Positions 1-10,226 of a DNA stretch of 64,000 bases are shown here, piece after piece (the first letter of the stretch is position 1; each line of letters begins with the position of its first letter). The notes under the pieces were generated by a model that saw only the letters and a program-made list of their open reading frames with translations, did no database searches and was not told the DNA's origin. Source of the DNA: Marthasterias glacialis (Eukaryota > Echinodermata > Asteroidea > Forcipulatida > Asteriidae). The stretch spans positions 4,472,501 through 4,536,500 of the forward strand of contig OU452232.1 of NCBI GenBank assembly GCA_911728455.2, read 5' to 3'. The translations under genes and the position numbers were made by a program.

Positions 1-152
1 GCATGCGTACTTTTCTGTGAATAGTGGAATTTACCTGGGCATCTTCCGCCACCTAACGTCCCCAAACGTCTCCCATTAGTCACTTCCTACAAATAAATCA
101 TGGTAATCACCGTTGTCAAATCTGCTTCTGAAAACTATCATCTACGGTTTAC

Positions 153-158
153 TTTATT
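153..158 (-). terminator. Poly(A) signal for the 192-7238 gene
   Basis: The minus strand reads AATAAA about 35 bases after the TAA stop codon at 194-192, the right place for a cleavage signal. Confidence 0.55.
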
Positions 159-191
159 GTTTCACTACGTTATTAATTCCCTCTTCTTTTT

Positions 192-3100
192 TTAGCATTT
201 GCAGGATGCGAATGTTGCTTTGTATGCTCGATGCGGCACGAAGTTCTTCCCCACAAGACGAACTAACTTAAGAATTAAAGCAGCAAACTTATCATCGCCC
301 ACGCATTCTTGAGCAGGTTGCACGCCCTTCTCATTGGGGCAGGCCTCGGCCAGAAGGCCTATATTTATCAGAAAGGCCACCGTGCCACCATACTGGATTG
401 GGTCACCGCCAATCTTGATATCCCCGACGGTGAAGTTCTTCGAGTCCGGAACCTGAAGACTGTACCGTAAACCAAACTCTGGAGAACCCGAGAAAAAAAA
501 AGAGTTGTATAAAAGGCCCAGCTCAACTTTGGTAAGAAAGAAAAACATAAATACAATAATTTAAATATGGTATTGCGATATTAATGGTAGAAAACTTTTT
601 TTGAAATATTTCTGCCTGAAGTGTTATCGTTTCTGTTCAGTTTCAGTAAGATTTATTTCCATACTGTCATAACAAACTGAAACAATATAAAATGTACAAC
701 ATGTACAACGTAATGAATAGAATAGACTAAGTTAGGCTTGAACAGGCAAAGGATGAGAACAGTATGGAGGCCGTATTTGAATAGCAAACGAAATAAGATG
801 CCACAATTATTTTCGTCTCATGTGAGACCAAAACTCTGCCTAAGAATGCGTACAAAAATGCTGAATTCCTTTTTTACCGTTTTGTCGCAAATGAAAGAAC
901 GAAATGTCCTGACATTTCCACAGGACAATTTTATTACATATTATCTTGATTTGTGTCAAAAATGGAAGCATTTACACTTTACCAATGTTGAGCTTGGGCT
1001 TTAAATAGCTTCTCTTAAATGTTGTCGATTGACAGGTAAAAAAAAAACCTGAGATAAATTTAGAAAGATAGACTCCAACTCAAGTCGTCAATACACATGG
1101 TTTACCTTCAGTCCCGCGAACCAGTTTCATGTACTGCGATGCGTCGCTTCCGTCAGGCGTAGTCCATCCGGAGGTCTTGACGTCAGTGATGAACAGACAT
1201 ACTGGGTTACCAACGCTGATCCGCATTCCCTGACGGCACAGCAGGTTACCGGCAGAGCCGATGTGGGGATCGCTGTTACGATCGGCCCGGCCAAACTTGG
1301 AGCAGTTAACCAACTTCTGTGAGTCGGTTATGGTGACACCGTTGCTGTCCTTACGAATCTATACAAATACAAAGAACGGTATTTGATCAGCTTTATGAAG
1401 AAAACTCACTGATTTAAGTTCATGTTACATAAATATTTTGTCTCTCCCCCCTACCAAAAAAAATAAAATAAAATAAATTAAAAAAAATCATTGGTAATCA
1501 TTAGTAGATTGACGCAATCAAAATAAGGACATTCGAGCGTGAACAAAACCCCAACACTGTGATGAAATTTCCCCAGGTTTTTTTCCGCCCAAGAACTATC
1601 GTAGATTGGAACAAACTTTCCCCAAAGTACAATGGATCAAGCCACCACAGCATCCTTTGAACATACTACCGTACAACGGTAATCGCCTACAAAATTAGCA
1701 CCACTCTCCTCACACCTCCAGTCAAAACTTCTCATTTGGAGTATTTTGGAGGTTATATCAACCATGCAGGTTAGACACTACCAAGAACCAACCAAGAACC
1801 AGGTTGGCATTATAATTTTCATTTTGAAAACTATAATACTGAACCTAATTTACTCTTACAAAATCCAATGATGTACAGTAAACACCATGAACTATTCATA
1901 ATTGCTGATCATACTGACCTTTCTAACAATTTTTCGAAGGCCTAATAAATAGCCTGATAATTATAGACTTACAATGGAAGCATCTCCTGCAAGTTGTATC
2001 TCCGCTTCGAGGGAATTTGGCGGGCAGTTGAGGTGCATGCAACCGTGTGTGGTGTTCCACTTGTTGTACATGTCATAAACACAGTTACCTAAAAAATCAA
2101 TACCAAGTAAAAACCACACGGGAAACTGACTGGGTAATCATAAATCAATTTTGGGGTGATCAAAAAAAGTTACCAGAGCATAGACTTGAATCGTCGACCT
2201 CCAGGTTTACAAGCATGCACTCTACCAACTGAGCTATCAAGCCCTATGATGGTGGTTTCCCTATTTCGCCAATGTATTTGTTCCGGCGCACTGGCAAGAA
2301 GTCGTAAATGACTTTTAGATCTAAAGCTCAGTTGGTAGAGGACCGGCGCGTAACCAAGAGGTCGCAGGTCCACATCCCGTTCTATAGTCCATTTTTTCTT
2401 TCTTCACCCCGAAACTAAAATATTAATAATTTTTATTATTTTGTTTCGACATAGCAATATATTTTGTGTTTTTTTTAGTAAGCTTTTATACCAGGAACAG
2501 GTAGTACTTTCTGTGGCAATATTATAGCACTTTTTAAAGATGATTTCTCAACCAGCGAAAGGATTGTAGTTTTACTACTCCCAACGTTCTTGGAATAAGT
2601 TATTTAAGCTGTAGAGATACAATGGACATTTCAAAGCACTTAAAAACAAGTTCAAGAACATACAAACAAAGTCTGTACTCAATTCGTATGTAAATTTCTC
2701 AGCGCCGTAAATAATTTAAGAACAGACAACTGAAGAATTAAAGTTTAAGGTATAATTATGTGATACAAACATAAAATAAATGTAAAACAGTCCATGCACT
2801 TTAAAGCCCCAGCTCAACATTAGTAAGAAGAAACATATTTGCATATTTGTATATTTGCATATACTTTACATGGTATAAAGATAATGATGGTATAAAACTT
2901 TCCTTGAAATTATTTCCGTTTGAGGTGTTATCGTTTTTAAATAATAAATGAAATAAGATCCAAAATTAGTTTTCGTCTCAGTGAGACGAAAACTCTGCCT
3001 ATAGGAAAGCGTACAAAAATGCTGAATGCATTTTTACCGTTTTCTCGCAAATGAAACAACGAAATGAGCTGACATTTTCACAGGTTGGTTTTATTACAAA

Positions 3101-6100
3101 TAACCTGATTTGTGCAAAGAATGGAAGCATTTACCGTCAGTTTAGCAATGTTGGGCTGGGGCTTTACAGGGATACTTAAAAGACTTTTACAACAAAACGA
3201 AGCTTGCAACTTTACCTTCGTCATCTTTAGTTGACAGGTCTGCCATCTTGACATCTGGCGAGACGTGCTCTTGATACAGCTTTAGGCATGTCAAAGGTTC
3301 CCATTCAAACAGCGTCTTCCAGTATTCGGGTCCTTCACAGGTGAAATCAATGCGAGTTATCTTTCCCGTGTCGTCCTTGTGCACAAACCTATGGTAAATA
3401 GTGGACAAAGTTAATTGTGGTACATCATTTTGGATGGCGTGGTTCAGTGAAAGTTAGAAGATGTGAAATAAATATATTCTTCTAAATTAAAAAAGGAATA
3501 CAACTTGCACGGCCCAATTTTCGCCGACAGAATTTCTTTTTGATTTTCTGTAAGCGAATTTTGACAGATGAATATGAAATGTAAGCTCGGGGACTACACA
3601 ACCGCGTGCGGTGCATCCACTGATTTCCATTATAATGACCATATTGGAGATCATGGGTGCGCAACAAAGAATGGGACAACTGTGGACGCTAGGTGGCAGC
3701 AGACTCACAAGGTACATCCCCGTTTTTCCCAGAAAATAATTTGCGCATGAGAGGAGGGATGAGAGGAATCAAGATGCAGTACAAAGCATGTACTGCGAGT
3801 GAAGGTAAGATGCGTAGGGACAATGCGTGAGAAACCTTCTATGCACTGTAAAAAAATCCTGGGTCAGAATTGACCTGGATTCCGGGTCGCAGGGGCCCCG
3901 ACCCATCTCTGTGTCAACCTGATGCAGAGCCCCAGTCATTTTTAACCAGTGTCCGGGTCAGCTTGACTCAGAAATGGGTCAGGCCCCTGGAACATGGAAT
4001 CCGGGTCACCAGTTCTGACCTCTGAGTTTTTTAGGGTCTGCATAAGTCATGAAAGTACCTAGAGAAGAGGCTTTGGAGGAGACAGAACGTCCAACAGTAA
4101 GCACTTCAAGAGGTTCTGGGAACAAGACTTAAGATGGCAAACCCATGAATTAAAGCCCATACCATTCTAGGTACTCGTCTTGGTTTCTTGCTTTGGGGAC
4201 GTCCGGCCATCCGTCCTTCTTATCTGCTACGTCCAGGTAGTCATCTGGGTGCTGGAACCTCAGCCGCCGAGGAAATCCATTCCAAGACACTGCACAAACA
4301 TGAATCAACAACTGTCTTTTAAATCCAAAAGAAAACACTCGCTTAAATCTGAGATATATACAAAAATAAGGGCTGTTAAAGGGCTGTGTCGTCATGGCTA
4401 TAGCCGTAAATGGAATAACCTAGGTTACTACGCACGCGTGCGCGCCAGCGGCCACACCGCAGTCTACCAAAGACGGCACCCTTTGAGATTTGACCGCTTT
4501 AGTGAGCGCGTGTGCAGTATCTGGGTGAGAGTTCATCTTTCCATGTACAGCCACAGGCCTGCTATAACCATGAAGACACAGCCCCTTTAACGCCTCGGTT
4601 TTTTTTTAAAAACCAACACACCTTTTGTTAAGTGATGTTTGAAGCTTTGCATGGTGTGAAAAATAATTAGGAACTATAATTAAATAGTAAACTTGCGGGT
4701 ACAACCATGTATGAGAACTCTGTTAGAAAGGAGTGGTGGCTCTTTTCAGAGCCACCACTCCTTTCTAAAAGAGTTTTCATACATGGTTGTACCCGCAAGT
4801 TTACTATTTAATTTAACACCTTTTGCTAATGTCAGTTTTTGCCACCCACCAATGGTTTTGTCACAATGGTTTTGTTTCCGTAAATAGTGCACTAGTGCAC
4901 TTTATTTTTCAAAGAAACTGCCGCATGCAGAAAAACAAAATTTTCTTTGGGTGAGAAATTTATTACATTACCTACCTAAAGTTAAATAATCAGTTCTAGT
5001 TATTGCGCACCCCTCCCCATTCCCCACCCCCTTTCTTCCACTATGCATACAAAACACATTTTGCTTTTGAAAAGGGCAATACAAAGCACGAAAAAACATT
5101 TTCGCTTCATTGTAGCCTTCAAAGTGCCGACTGGGACCAAGGTTTGAGGTTAAGTGCACTATCTACAAGGACACCAAAATACATAAATCGAGTTTTCCCT
5201 CACACTAAACTTGCACTTTATCTTTAGCTGGTACAAACATGATATGAGGTTAGAGGAGAATTTGTTCCGTCAAGAATTACATTATAATTCTCAGGAGGAA
5301 CAAAACCTCCTGTAACTTTATACAAAGTCCCAAAAGTGCCCAGTGTGGGATGATTTATATTAACTTCCTTCGTGGCATATGAAACCAAAACGCCGACGGA
5401 AGTGACATACCCGTTGGCGAAATGAATGTCTCGAAGCAGTATTGTTAATTATCACACAAGTTAAAACAGTTTCAATGTAAAGACTGGCTGATTACACAGT
5501 TCATTTCAGTACCAGAGAAAAGTATTCGTCTGAAATTCCGTCAGTCAAGAAAATAGTATTAGGAGACCCCGAATCACTTGCTTATTCGGTTGCTGCAAGC
5601 AAAATATGAACCTGCACAAAAATACATATGCTTATAACCAAATATTGTAGAGAGATATCACGTGACGTCACCCTAGACCTTTTTTAATGCTGCGTGCACA
5701 AACAGATGCTGGATATCATTCAACAGACGACGCGTCAGCTATTGAGTTTGTCTGAAATGAAACTGCGTATCACTGAGAAAATGAGAGTAGAATCAAAATG
5801 AAAAGTCGAAGCAGTGCTTACCAAAAAACTATATTAGAATGAGTTTGTACATGGCTGGACCCAAGATGACTGCGAAATGAACTTTTCCCGGGGTCACGCA
5901 ACCTCTCTATATCTAACGCATGTGACGTCATTTGAGTAGGGCGCCCTCGTGTTGAGGGGAAAAGGAGGTGGCTCGTTGGCCCATCATGTGCGCTGCGCAA
6001 ACAAGTCTGTGCATTTCCATTGTTTTACCTCCAAATTGGCGGCAGGATGACGTCACTGCATGAGGTAAAAATGATTGTTTAGTGCTCTCACGAACGCAGG

Positions 6101-7238
6101 ACCACTAATACTTATGGAAATGTTATTGGATGACGTGGTTCATTCAACAATAGATGATGAAAATAAGTTGATTCTTCATTGTACATTTATCAAATTGGAC
6201 AAGGGAACAAAATTGGCAAACCGCTGGGCTGGGGCCCAAGAAAATCACCCACCGACTAGAGTAGCTTTGTCGCTACCAGCAGGGTTGGTTTCCGGGTTGT
6301 AGAATTGGCTGTTTCCGATGCCTACAATACTTTCTTCTGAATTCAATGTTTTAGTCATCATGTCCCCGATGCAATTACTCCATTTTGTGTAGCTGGCTGT
6401 GTTGGCGTAGTCTTGTACTCCAGCGGGAGTGGGAAAGAAAGGTTCTGTGAACAAACAGCGGAAGATTTGAATCAATAATACAACCACAGCTTATCGATGG
6501 TAATTAAATTGTTCAAAAAGATAAACCAGTAATTGTTGTTTGTCCGTCTCGGCTGTCTTCTACACGCATTGGGCTTAATTTGACATCCTCTCTTTAATTT
6601 AGGTCCACATAGATAAATTATTTTCCCTTTATTTGCCGTACTTTTTTCACCTTGTGTAATATTTTGTACATGTTTTATTTCGACAAGGAGAGCAGTATAA
6701 AATAACTTGGTGACTTGAACTGAAAAACTTCCTCAGTCTGACAAACCACCCGAATCCCTTTTGTTAAAGTCCTCGGTTTCGACGGGTAGACAAGCTCACA
6801 CAAACACATCATGTTTGTCGACTCCGTAAATCAACGACTTCTCTTTGCTCCCACAGTTTTGACTTAGTTTTCTTAGCGACGTCACCGTCGGTTTTGTACA
6901 CGAAAGTGAAGCGAAGACGTCCTCGCTCTCTCCAAACATCCGAATCCCTTTTTGTTAAAGCTCTCGGTTTCAACGGTTACATGTTATATACACCCCACAC
7001 CCAAGCAAAAACTAAAGCAATGGAAGACCTCTGGACGGTCCTTTTTCACGGTTCTCGCTAGTAGTACGCATGCTCAGAACCTCGAGCACAATACTGAGCA
7101 TGTGCGCATATGCTCAGAACTGTCAAAAAGGACCGTTGTGTCTGCTGCCGCCAGCATCTCAAAAGTCTCCCATTATATTAAACAACACTATACTTTTTTT
7201 ACGTTTTGTTTAAAATAAACTATATCAATACCTGTCAT
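192..7238 (-). CDS. Conserved protein of unknown function, bacterial-like, 7 coding exons
   Basis: Reading the minus strand, coding exons are 7238-7232 (start codon), 6444-6253, 4289-4163, 3388-3216, 2088-1973, 1358-1106 and 478-192. All junctions are GT-AG and phases agree, giving 1155 nt and 384 residues. The start is ATG at 7236-7238, yielding MTEPFFPTPAGVQDY. No signal peptide or membrane segment is visible, so it is probably cytosolic. Striking blocks are SWNGFPRRLRF (about residue 67), NQDEYLEWFV spanning an intron, FTCEGPEYW (124-132), YNKWNTTHG, NSDPHIGSAGN, SGWTTPDGSD, and a C-terminal stretch with VGDIKIGGDPIQYGG. From memory, unverified, such blocks resemble bacterial hypothetical proteins; I know no assigned reaction. 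It is divergent from the DyP peroxidase gene, which suggests a linked role. The ATCGG-type donor at 6252 was chosen because only it keeps frame. The exon structure is well supported; the function is unknown. Confidence 0.8.
511..1004. repeat. Inverted-repeat element, family B (copy 1)
   Basis: The left end reads AAAGGCCCAGCTCAACTTTG and the right end is its inverted counterpart CAATGTTGAGCTTGGGCTTT. It lies in the last intron of the 192-7238 gene. No coding capacity is seen. Internal sequence with GTCTCATGTGAGACCAAAAC is shared with the copies at 2802, 12263, 40662 and 61425. Confidence 0.7.
2172..2390. repeat. Two head-to-head tRNA-like segments (SINE fragments)
   Basis: The minus strand from 2244 reads GATAGCTCAGTTGGTAGAGT (an A-box) and, about 40 bases on, a B-box-like GATTCAAGTC, around a TTGTAAA anticodon-like loop. 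On the plus strand from about 2318 there is AAGCTCAGTTGGTAGAGGAC followed by AGGTCGCAGGTC. Stems are imperfect, so these are SINE heads or tRNA pseudogenes, not working tRNAs. Confidence 0.5.
2802..3166. repeat. Inverted-repeat element, family B (copy 2)
   Basis: TAAAGCCCCAGCTCAACAT at the left is mirrored by GTTGGGCTGGGGCTTTA at the right. About 365 bp, in an intron of the 192-7238 gene, with no ORF of its own. This copy closely matches the one at 40662. Confidence 0.8.
3847..4035. repeat. Inverted-repeat element, family D (copy 1)
   Basis: Ends read CTGTAAAAAAATCCTGGGTC and, inverted, GACCTCTGAGTTTTTTAGG, and the interior repeats CGGGTC/GACCC motifs. It lies in an intron of the 192-7238 gene. 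The second copy is at 16111. Confidence 0.6.
4377..4590. repeat. Inverted-repeat element, family C (copy 1)
   Basis: TAAAGGGCTGTGTCGTCATG at the left is mirrored by CATGAAGACACAGCCCCTTT at the right. It lies within an intron of the 192-7238 gene. A 136-codon plus-strand frame across it is incidental. Confidence 0.7.
4678..4813. repeat. Near-perfect 136-bp foldback, family A (short copy)
   Basis: The arms AATTAAATAGTAAACTTGCG and AAAGGAGTGGTGGCTC are mirrored almost base for base to 4813. The terminus GCGGGTACAACCATGTAT is shared with elements at 24331 and 35447. Confidence 0.8.
5885..6070. repeat. Inverted-repeat element, family F (copy 1)
   Basis: It contains ATGTGACGTCATTTGAGTAG, GGGCGCCCTCGTGTTGAGG, and a mirrored GATGACGTCACTGCATGAGG end. 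The matching element is at 53036, with a third relative near 33980. Confidence 0.6.
7018..7172. repeat. Inverted-repeat element, family J (copy 1)
   Basis: GGACGGTCCTTTTTCACGG and its inverted end AAAAAGGACCGTTGTGTCTG flank several GCATGCTCAGAAC/GAGCATG motifs. It lies in the intron between the start exon and the next exon of the 192-7238 gene. It is the reverse complement of the element at 34118. Confidence 0.65.
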
Positions 7239-7298
7239 GATTCAAAGTGAAGAGGTTCCTGACTTAGAAGATGAAGCTGGCGCCGATGTGTAAGAAAT
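7232..7298 (-). CDS. Start-codon exon of the 192-7238 gene
   Basis: This exon is bounded on the minus strand by a pyrimidine-rich acceptor ending TTTTGGTAG (AG at 7300-7299) and a donor CAG|GTATTG (GT at 7231-7230). It contains 60 nt of 5' leader and only seven coding bases, ATGACAG. The single G left over joins AA of the next exon to make GAA, so frame is preserved into the conserved protein. No other ATG with a usable donor was seen between this point and the first large coding exon. RNA evidence would settle it. Confidence 0.65.
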
Positions 7299-7621
7299 CT
7301 ACCAAAAGAAAAAGAAAGATTCAATGCACACACGACTAAAGCCGCTAGTTACGGGAGAGGAGCGAACAGACCTTTATCATGGTGCGGCCATCTTGATTTT
7401 CTCCCAATCCAAACCTGCGTAACCAAACCGAGGCTGGAAGGGCAAATAGTCTGGTCCCTTTTTGTACAATGAATAATTAGCATATATTACTGTTATTGGA
7501 TACAGGGAACATGACCAAGATGGTTGCAGCTTGATAAAGGTCTATTCTGGGTCACGCGCGAAGCATTAGCAGGCAACAGCGTTCCCGCCCATCGGTCTGT
7601 TCGCTCAACCACAAAATGAAC

Positions 7622-7930
7622 AAAGTTAACCAATCTATAGATTGTTTAAACAAACAAGCAAGACATTAGCCCATATAGGATGTCTATATGCGATGGTTAC
7701 TATTCTAACCAATGTGGGTTGGTTGAAGATTCAACCAATCAAGATTGTTTATGGATTGGTTGAAAAGTTAACCAATCTAGAATGTTTGAATAAACAACAA
7801 AGACATGTTGGTTAGAAAGTATTCTAACCAAAATGGATTGGTTGAAAAAAGCAATCCATGCAACATTGGTTATTTTAACCAATAGATTAGTTGAACACCT
7901 ACCAGCCACATTGGTTGAATTTGACCAATA
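7622..7930. repeat. Degenerate tandem array of AACCAAT/ATTGGTT motifs
   Basis: The motif TAACCAAT or its inverse ATTGGTTGAA recurs every 20-40 bases in both orientations. It lies in the leader intron of the 192-7238 gene. It could form many small hairpins; the inverted CCAAT boxes are likely a by-product of the repeat. Confidence 0.6.
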
Positions 7931-8029
7931 TCTATCTATCTGCTGTGCATTTGGGCTCAATTCGTTGCCCCAGTTGAAATCAAAAATAGTGAAGACCGTG
8001 CACATTTTTTAGCATTGACCTTAGTTTCG

Positions 8030-8180
8030 ATTGTTCCAACCGAAATTAAAACCGGGGTCTTCGAATTCTATTTTCTCAACTTTGACAGTTTCTAACACGG
8101 AACTATTTCTATGTGAAATTGGTACTGGTATGAACTTAATCAGTAAGCTTTCAGACTGATACTGATAAACATGAGCGTAT
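8030..8180. repeat. Dispersed repeat, family I (copy 1)
   Basis: ATTAAAACCGGGGTCTTCGA and TTGGTACTGGTATGAAC, then AGCTTTCAGACTGATACTGA, are shared with 54895-55020. An inverted relative lies at 33730-33890. A poly-C tract follows at 8207. Confidence 0.55.
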
Positions 8181-9296
8181 AAATACCAGGGGATGAGGTA
8201 CATAATCCCCCCCCCCCCCACTTTTTGGTACATATATGGGGGATGGTCCATAGGATTATCACCCCCCCCCCCAGCTTTGTGGTCCTTAAAAGAAAAAGAA
8301 ATGGGGTTTCCACTGAAAAAGCTTAGTAAATGAATAAAACATTTCTACAAATCCATATATGTAGTTATGTGAACAAACTACCTAGAACATAAACAACACA
8401 GAGGGCATCCATAATGCAAACGAACATGCCTTCCCAATGCCCCCTTTGCTCGTGATCTCAGAATTATTCCTTTTTTCCCATTACCATCAACCCCCCCCCC
8501 CTCATCACTTTTCACAACAAATTTACGCCACTGCTAATAAAACATATTTTCGATAAATATCAATTCTGTATTCTACCTTTACGACCATGCAAGAATGAGC
8601 TCAGAGCTAACATATAAACAGGCAATTGTGATGTGAAACGTAGGGTCCGCCAGAGAAAAATAAAACAAACAATCAGGCGAAACTTGTCATTTGTATAAGT
8701 TACTTAACAACATTTTATGGGGTTTATCACCACAAAAGATCTGTACTTTTTTTACTTTCACACCTAATTCAATTCATGTGTGAAGCCCGTGAAGTTCGTG
8801 CTGCAATACGAAAACAACTCACATTATTTGTATACAGTCATTGTCCCCAAACAGCCAGTCAAGGTTAGAGCTCGACCGAGAATTTCACTTAAGCCTACTT
8901 TTCAAAATCATTTGAAAGCGTACCCGGTGCAAGCAGTGTTAAAATAATAATATCAATCAACTTTAGCTTTTGTATTTTTTTCTTGGCCCTTTTACCTCCT
9001 TCGAAAAATAAAAAAATGCATGGATTTAGAAAACTAGATTTGTTCAGTAAGTGTAGATGATTTCGTTGAAAACGTGTAGTATTTTCCTTTGAACATTCTG
9101 TTATCAATTGTAAATCATTTTGATATGTATATATATTTATAAAATAGATATTGAAACAGTTCTTACAATTCAAAAAAGGATATTTTATACCCAGTTTTTT
9201 TTTTTTACTTGTTGGGATGAAGATACATGTGTTGTATTTCTTGTTTCCAACTTCACCAGACGGTTCTCCAGACAAGTTGGCCAAACTTGAGAAGCC

Positions 9297-9447
9297 TCTA
9301 ATAGACTGTGTAAGTCTCGTGCGTATTCGAACATTTTTGGGACCAGTTGGTCCCACGCACATAGCTTTAACATGTGAAGGAAACAAAGTCACGCGCTTTA
9401 TCGAACCCTATTGTTCGAATACGCACGAGACTTGCACAGTCTATTAA
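9297..9447. repeat. 150-bp inverted-repeat element with 34-bp arms
   Basis: Left arm AATAGACTGTGTAAGTCTCG continues TGCGTATTCGAACA. The right arm ends TTCGAATACGCACGAGACTTGCACAGTCTATT, nearly perfectly inverted. It also has an inner CCAGTTGG dyad. It lies in the leader intron of the 192-7238 gene. Confidence 0.75.
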
Positions 9448-9789
9448 CAATTAAAAGCAAAAAATATTTATTAAAACAAAATTCTCGCTATAATGCACTT
9501 TTTTTACAATATTAATTCACATCACTGTTACTTTCATTGTACCGGTGAGTCTGTTTGCGAAAACAAAAAGGAAATAAAATTGTAAAACTATAAATGCCTT
9601 GCATTTAAATTGACTGCATTGAAACTCAATGTAAAGCGCTCATTTCTCAAACTTTTGGAAACGTCAATTAACAAACAGAAGGGGTATAAACAGCCCGAAA
9701 TGTCTTACTTTTTCGTGACAGTCCTTGCCAAGCTATGAAAAGGTCACAGGTAAAGGAGAATAGCAGGGAGATCATCTGAGATCACTTAC

Positions 9790-9915
9790 CGCCTTGAAGA
9801 AGGCAGCTGAAAGAGCGCTGGTGCTGTTGGGGTCGAGGAGTTGCTACGCGGTGTTGACTGTTCCCACGGCTGATGTGGGAGAAGTCGCTGAAACTTTTGA
9901 AGCCACCATAAACTA
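9790..9915 (-). other. Probable non-coding first exon of the 192-7238 gene, with an upstream ORF
   Basis: On the minus strand a strong donor GGCG|GTAAGTGAT has its GT at 9789-9788. About 150 bases upstream of the donor the strand reads CATTTATAATCAG, a TATA-like box, followed some 25-30 bases later by TTCTCACTG, an initiator-like start. The exon holds a 21-codon upstream ORF (ATG at 9909-9907, stop at 9846-9844) that closes before the donor, so it is likely leader rather than coding. The start coordinate is approximate. Confidence 0.5.
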
Positions 9916-10141
9916 GGCAGTGAGAATGGCTCACACTGATTATAAATGCAAGGGTGCTATCACGCCACCCTCAGATTATAATTTCAATTCAAACTTTGCA
10001 CGGGCTCCGTTATGAATATTCATACAATGTCGGCGAGGGCCCTGGGTGACTCCCATATGCAGTGATCCAAACCCAACCGCACAGTGGTGCTTGCAAACTA
10101 ATTTTTTAGTTGGACTGACGGTTAGGACGGTTTGCTTGCGT
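9916..10141. promoter_or_regulatory. Candidate bidirectional promoter between the unknown gene and the DyP peroxidase
   Basis: This interval of about 230 bp separates two divergent presumed start sites. Toward the minus gene there is a TATA-like element (minus strand CATTTATAATC, about 9938-9948) and an initiator-like TTCTCACTG near 9915. Toward the DyP gene a TTCAGTT initiator-like motif sits at 10141-10147, about 65 bp before the DyP ATG. No repeat was recognised inside, unlike the surrounding introns. Both starts are predicted from motifs only. Confidence 0.45.
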
Positions 10142-10209
10142 TCAGTTAGCAGCTTCTACTTGTCCAACACAGATTGTGCGAGGCAAGCTCGTCTTACAGG
10201 CAGGCAATC

Positions 10210-10226
10210 ATGACTGATGAAAGCAG
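10210..10226 (+). CDS. Start-codon exon of the DyP peroxidase gene
   Basis: ATG at 10210 opens the codons M-T-D-E-S plus AG, followed by the donor GTTAGTTTG. The two leftover bases join the G of the 32-nt exon at 12037 to give AGG, and that exon in turn joins 12701 in frame. An alternative is that translation begins at ATG 12709 and the earlier exons are leader; the phase agreement across two junctions argues against that. Confidence 0.6.

Noticed and set aside
192..548. Reading the last exon of the unknown gene as a separate 118-residue protein
   Set aside because: Its first 23 codons are intron and polypyrimidine tract; the acceptor at 480-479 joins it in frame to the previous exon.
2172..2244. 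Functional tRNA-Thr gene on the minus strand
   Set aside because: Anticodon and acceptor stems do not pair properly; better explained as a SINE head.
4180..4590. 136-codon plus-strand open frame
   Set aside because: Spans an exon of the minus gene and a family C element.
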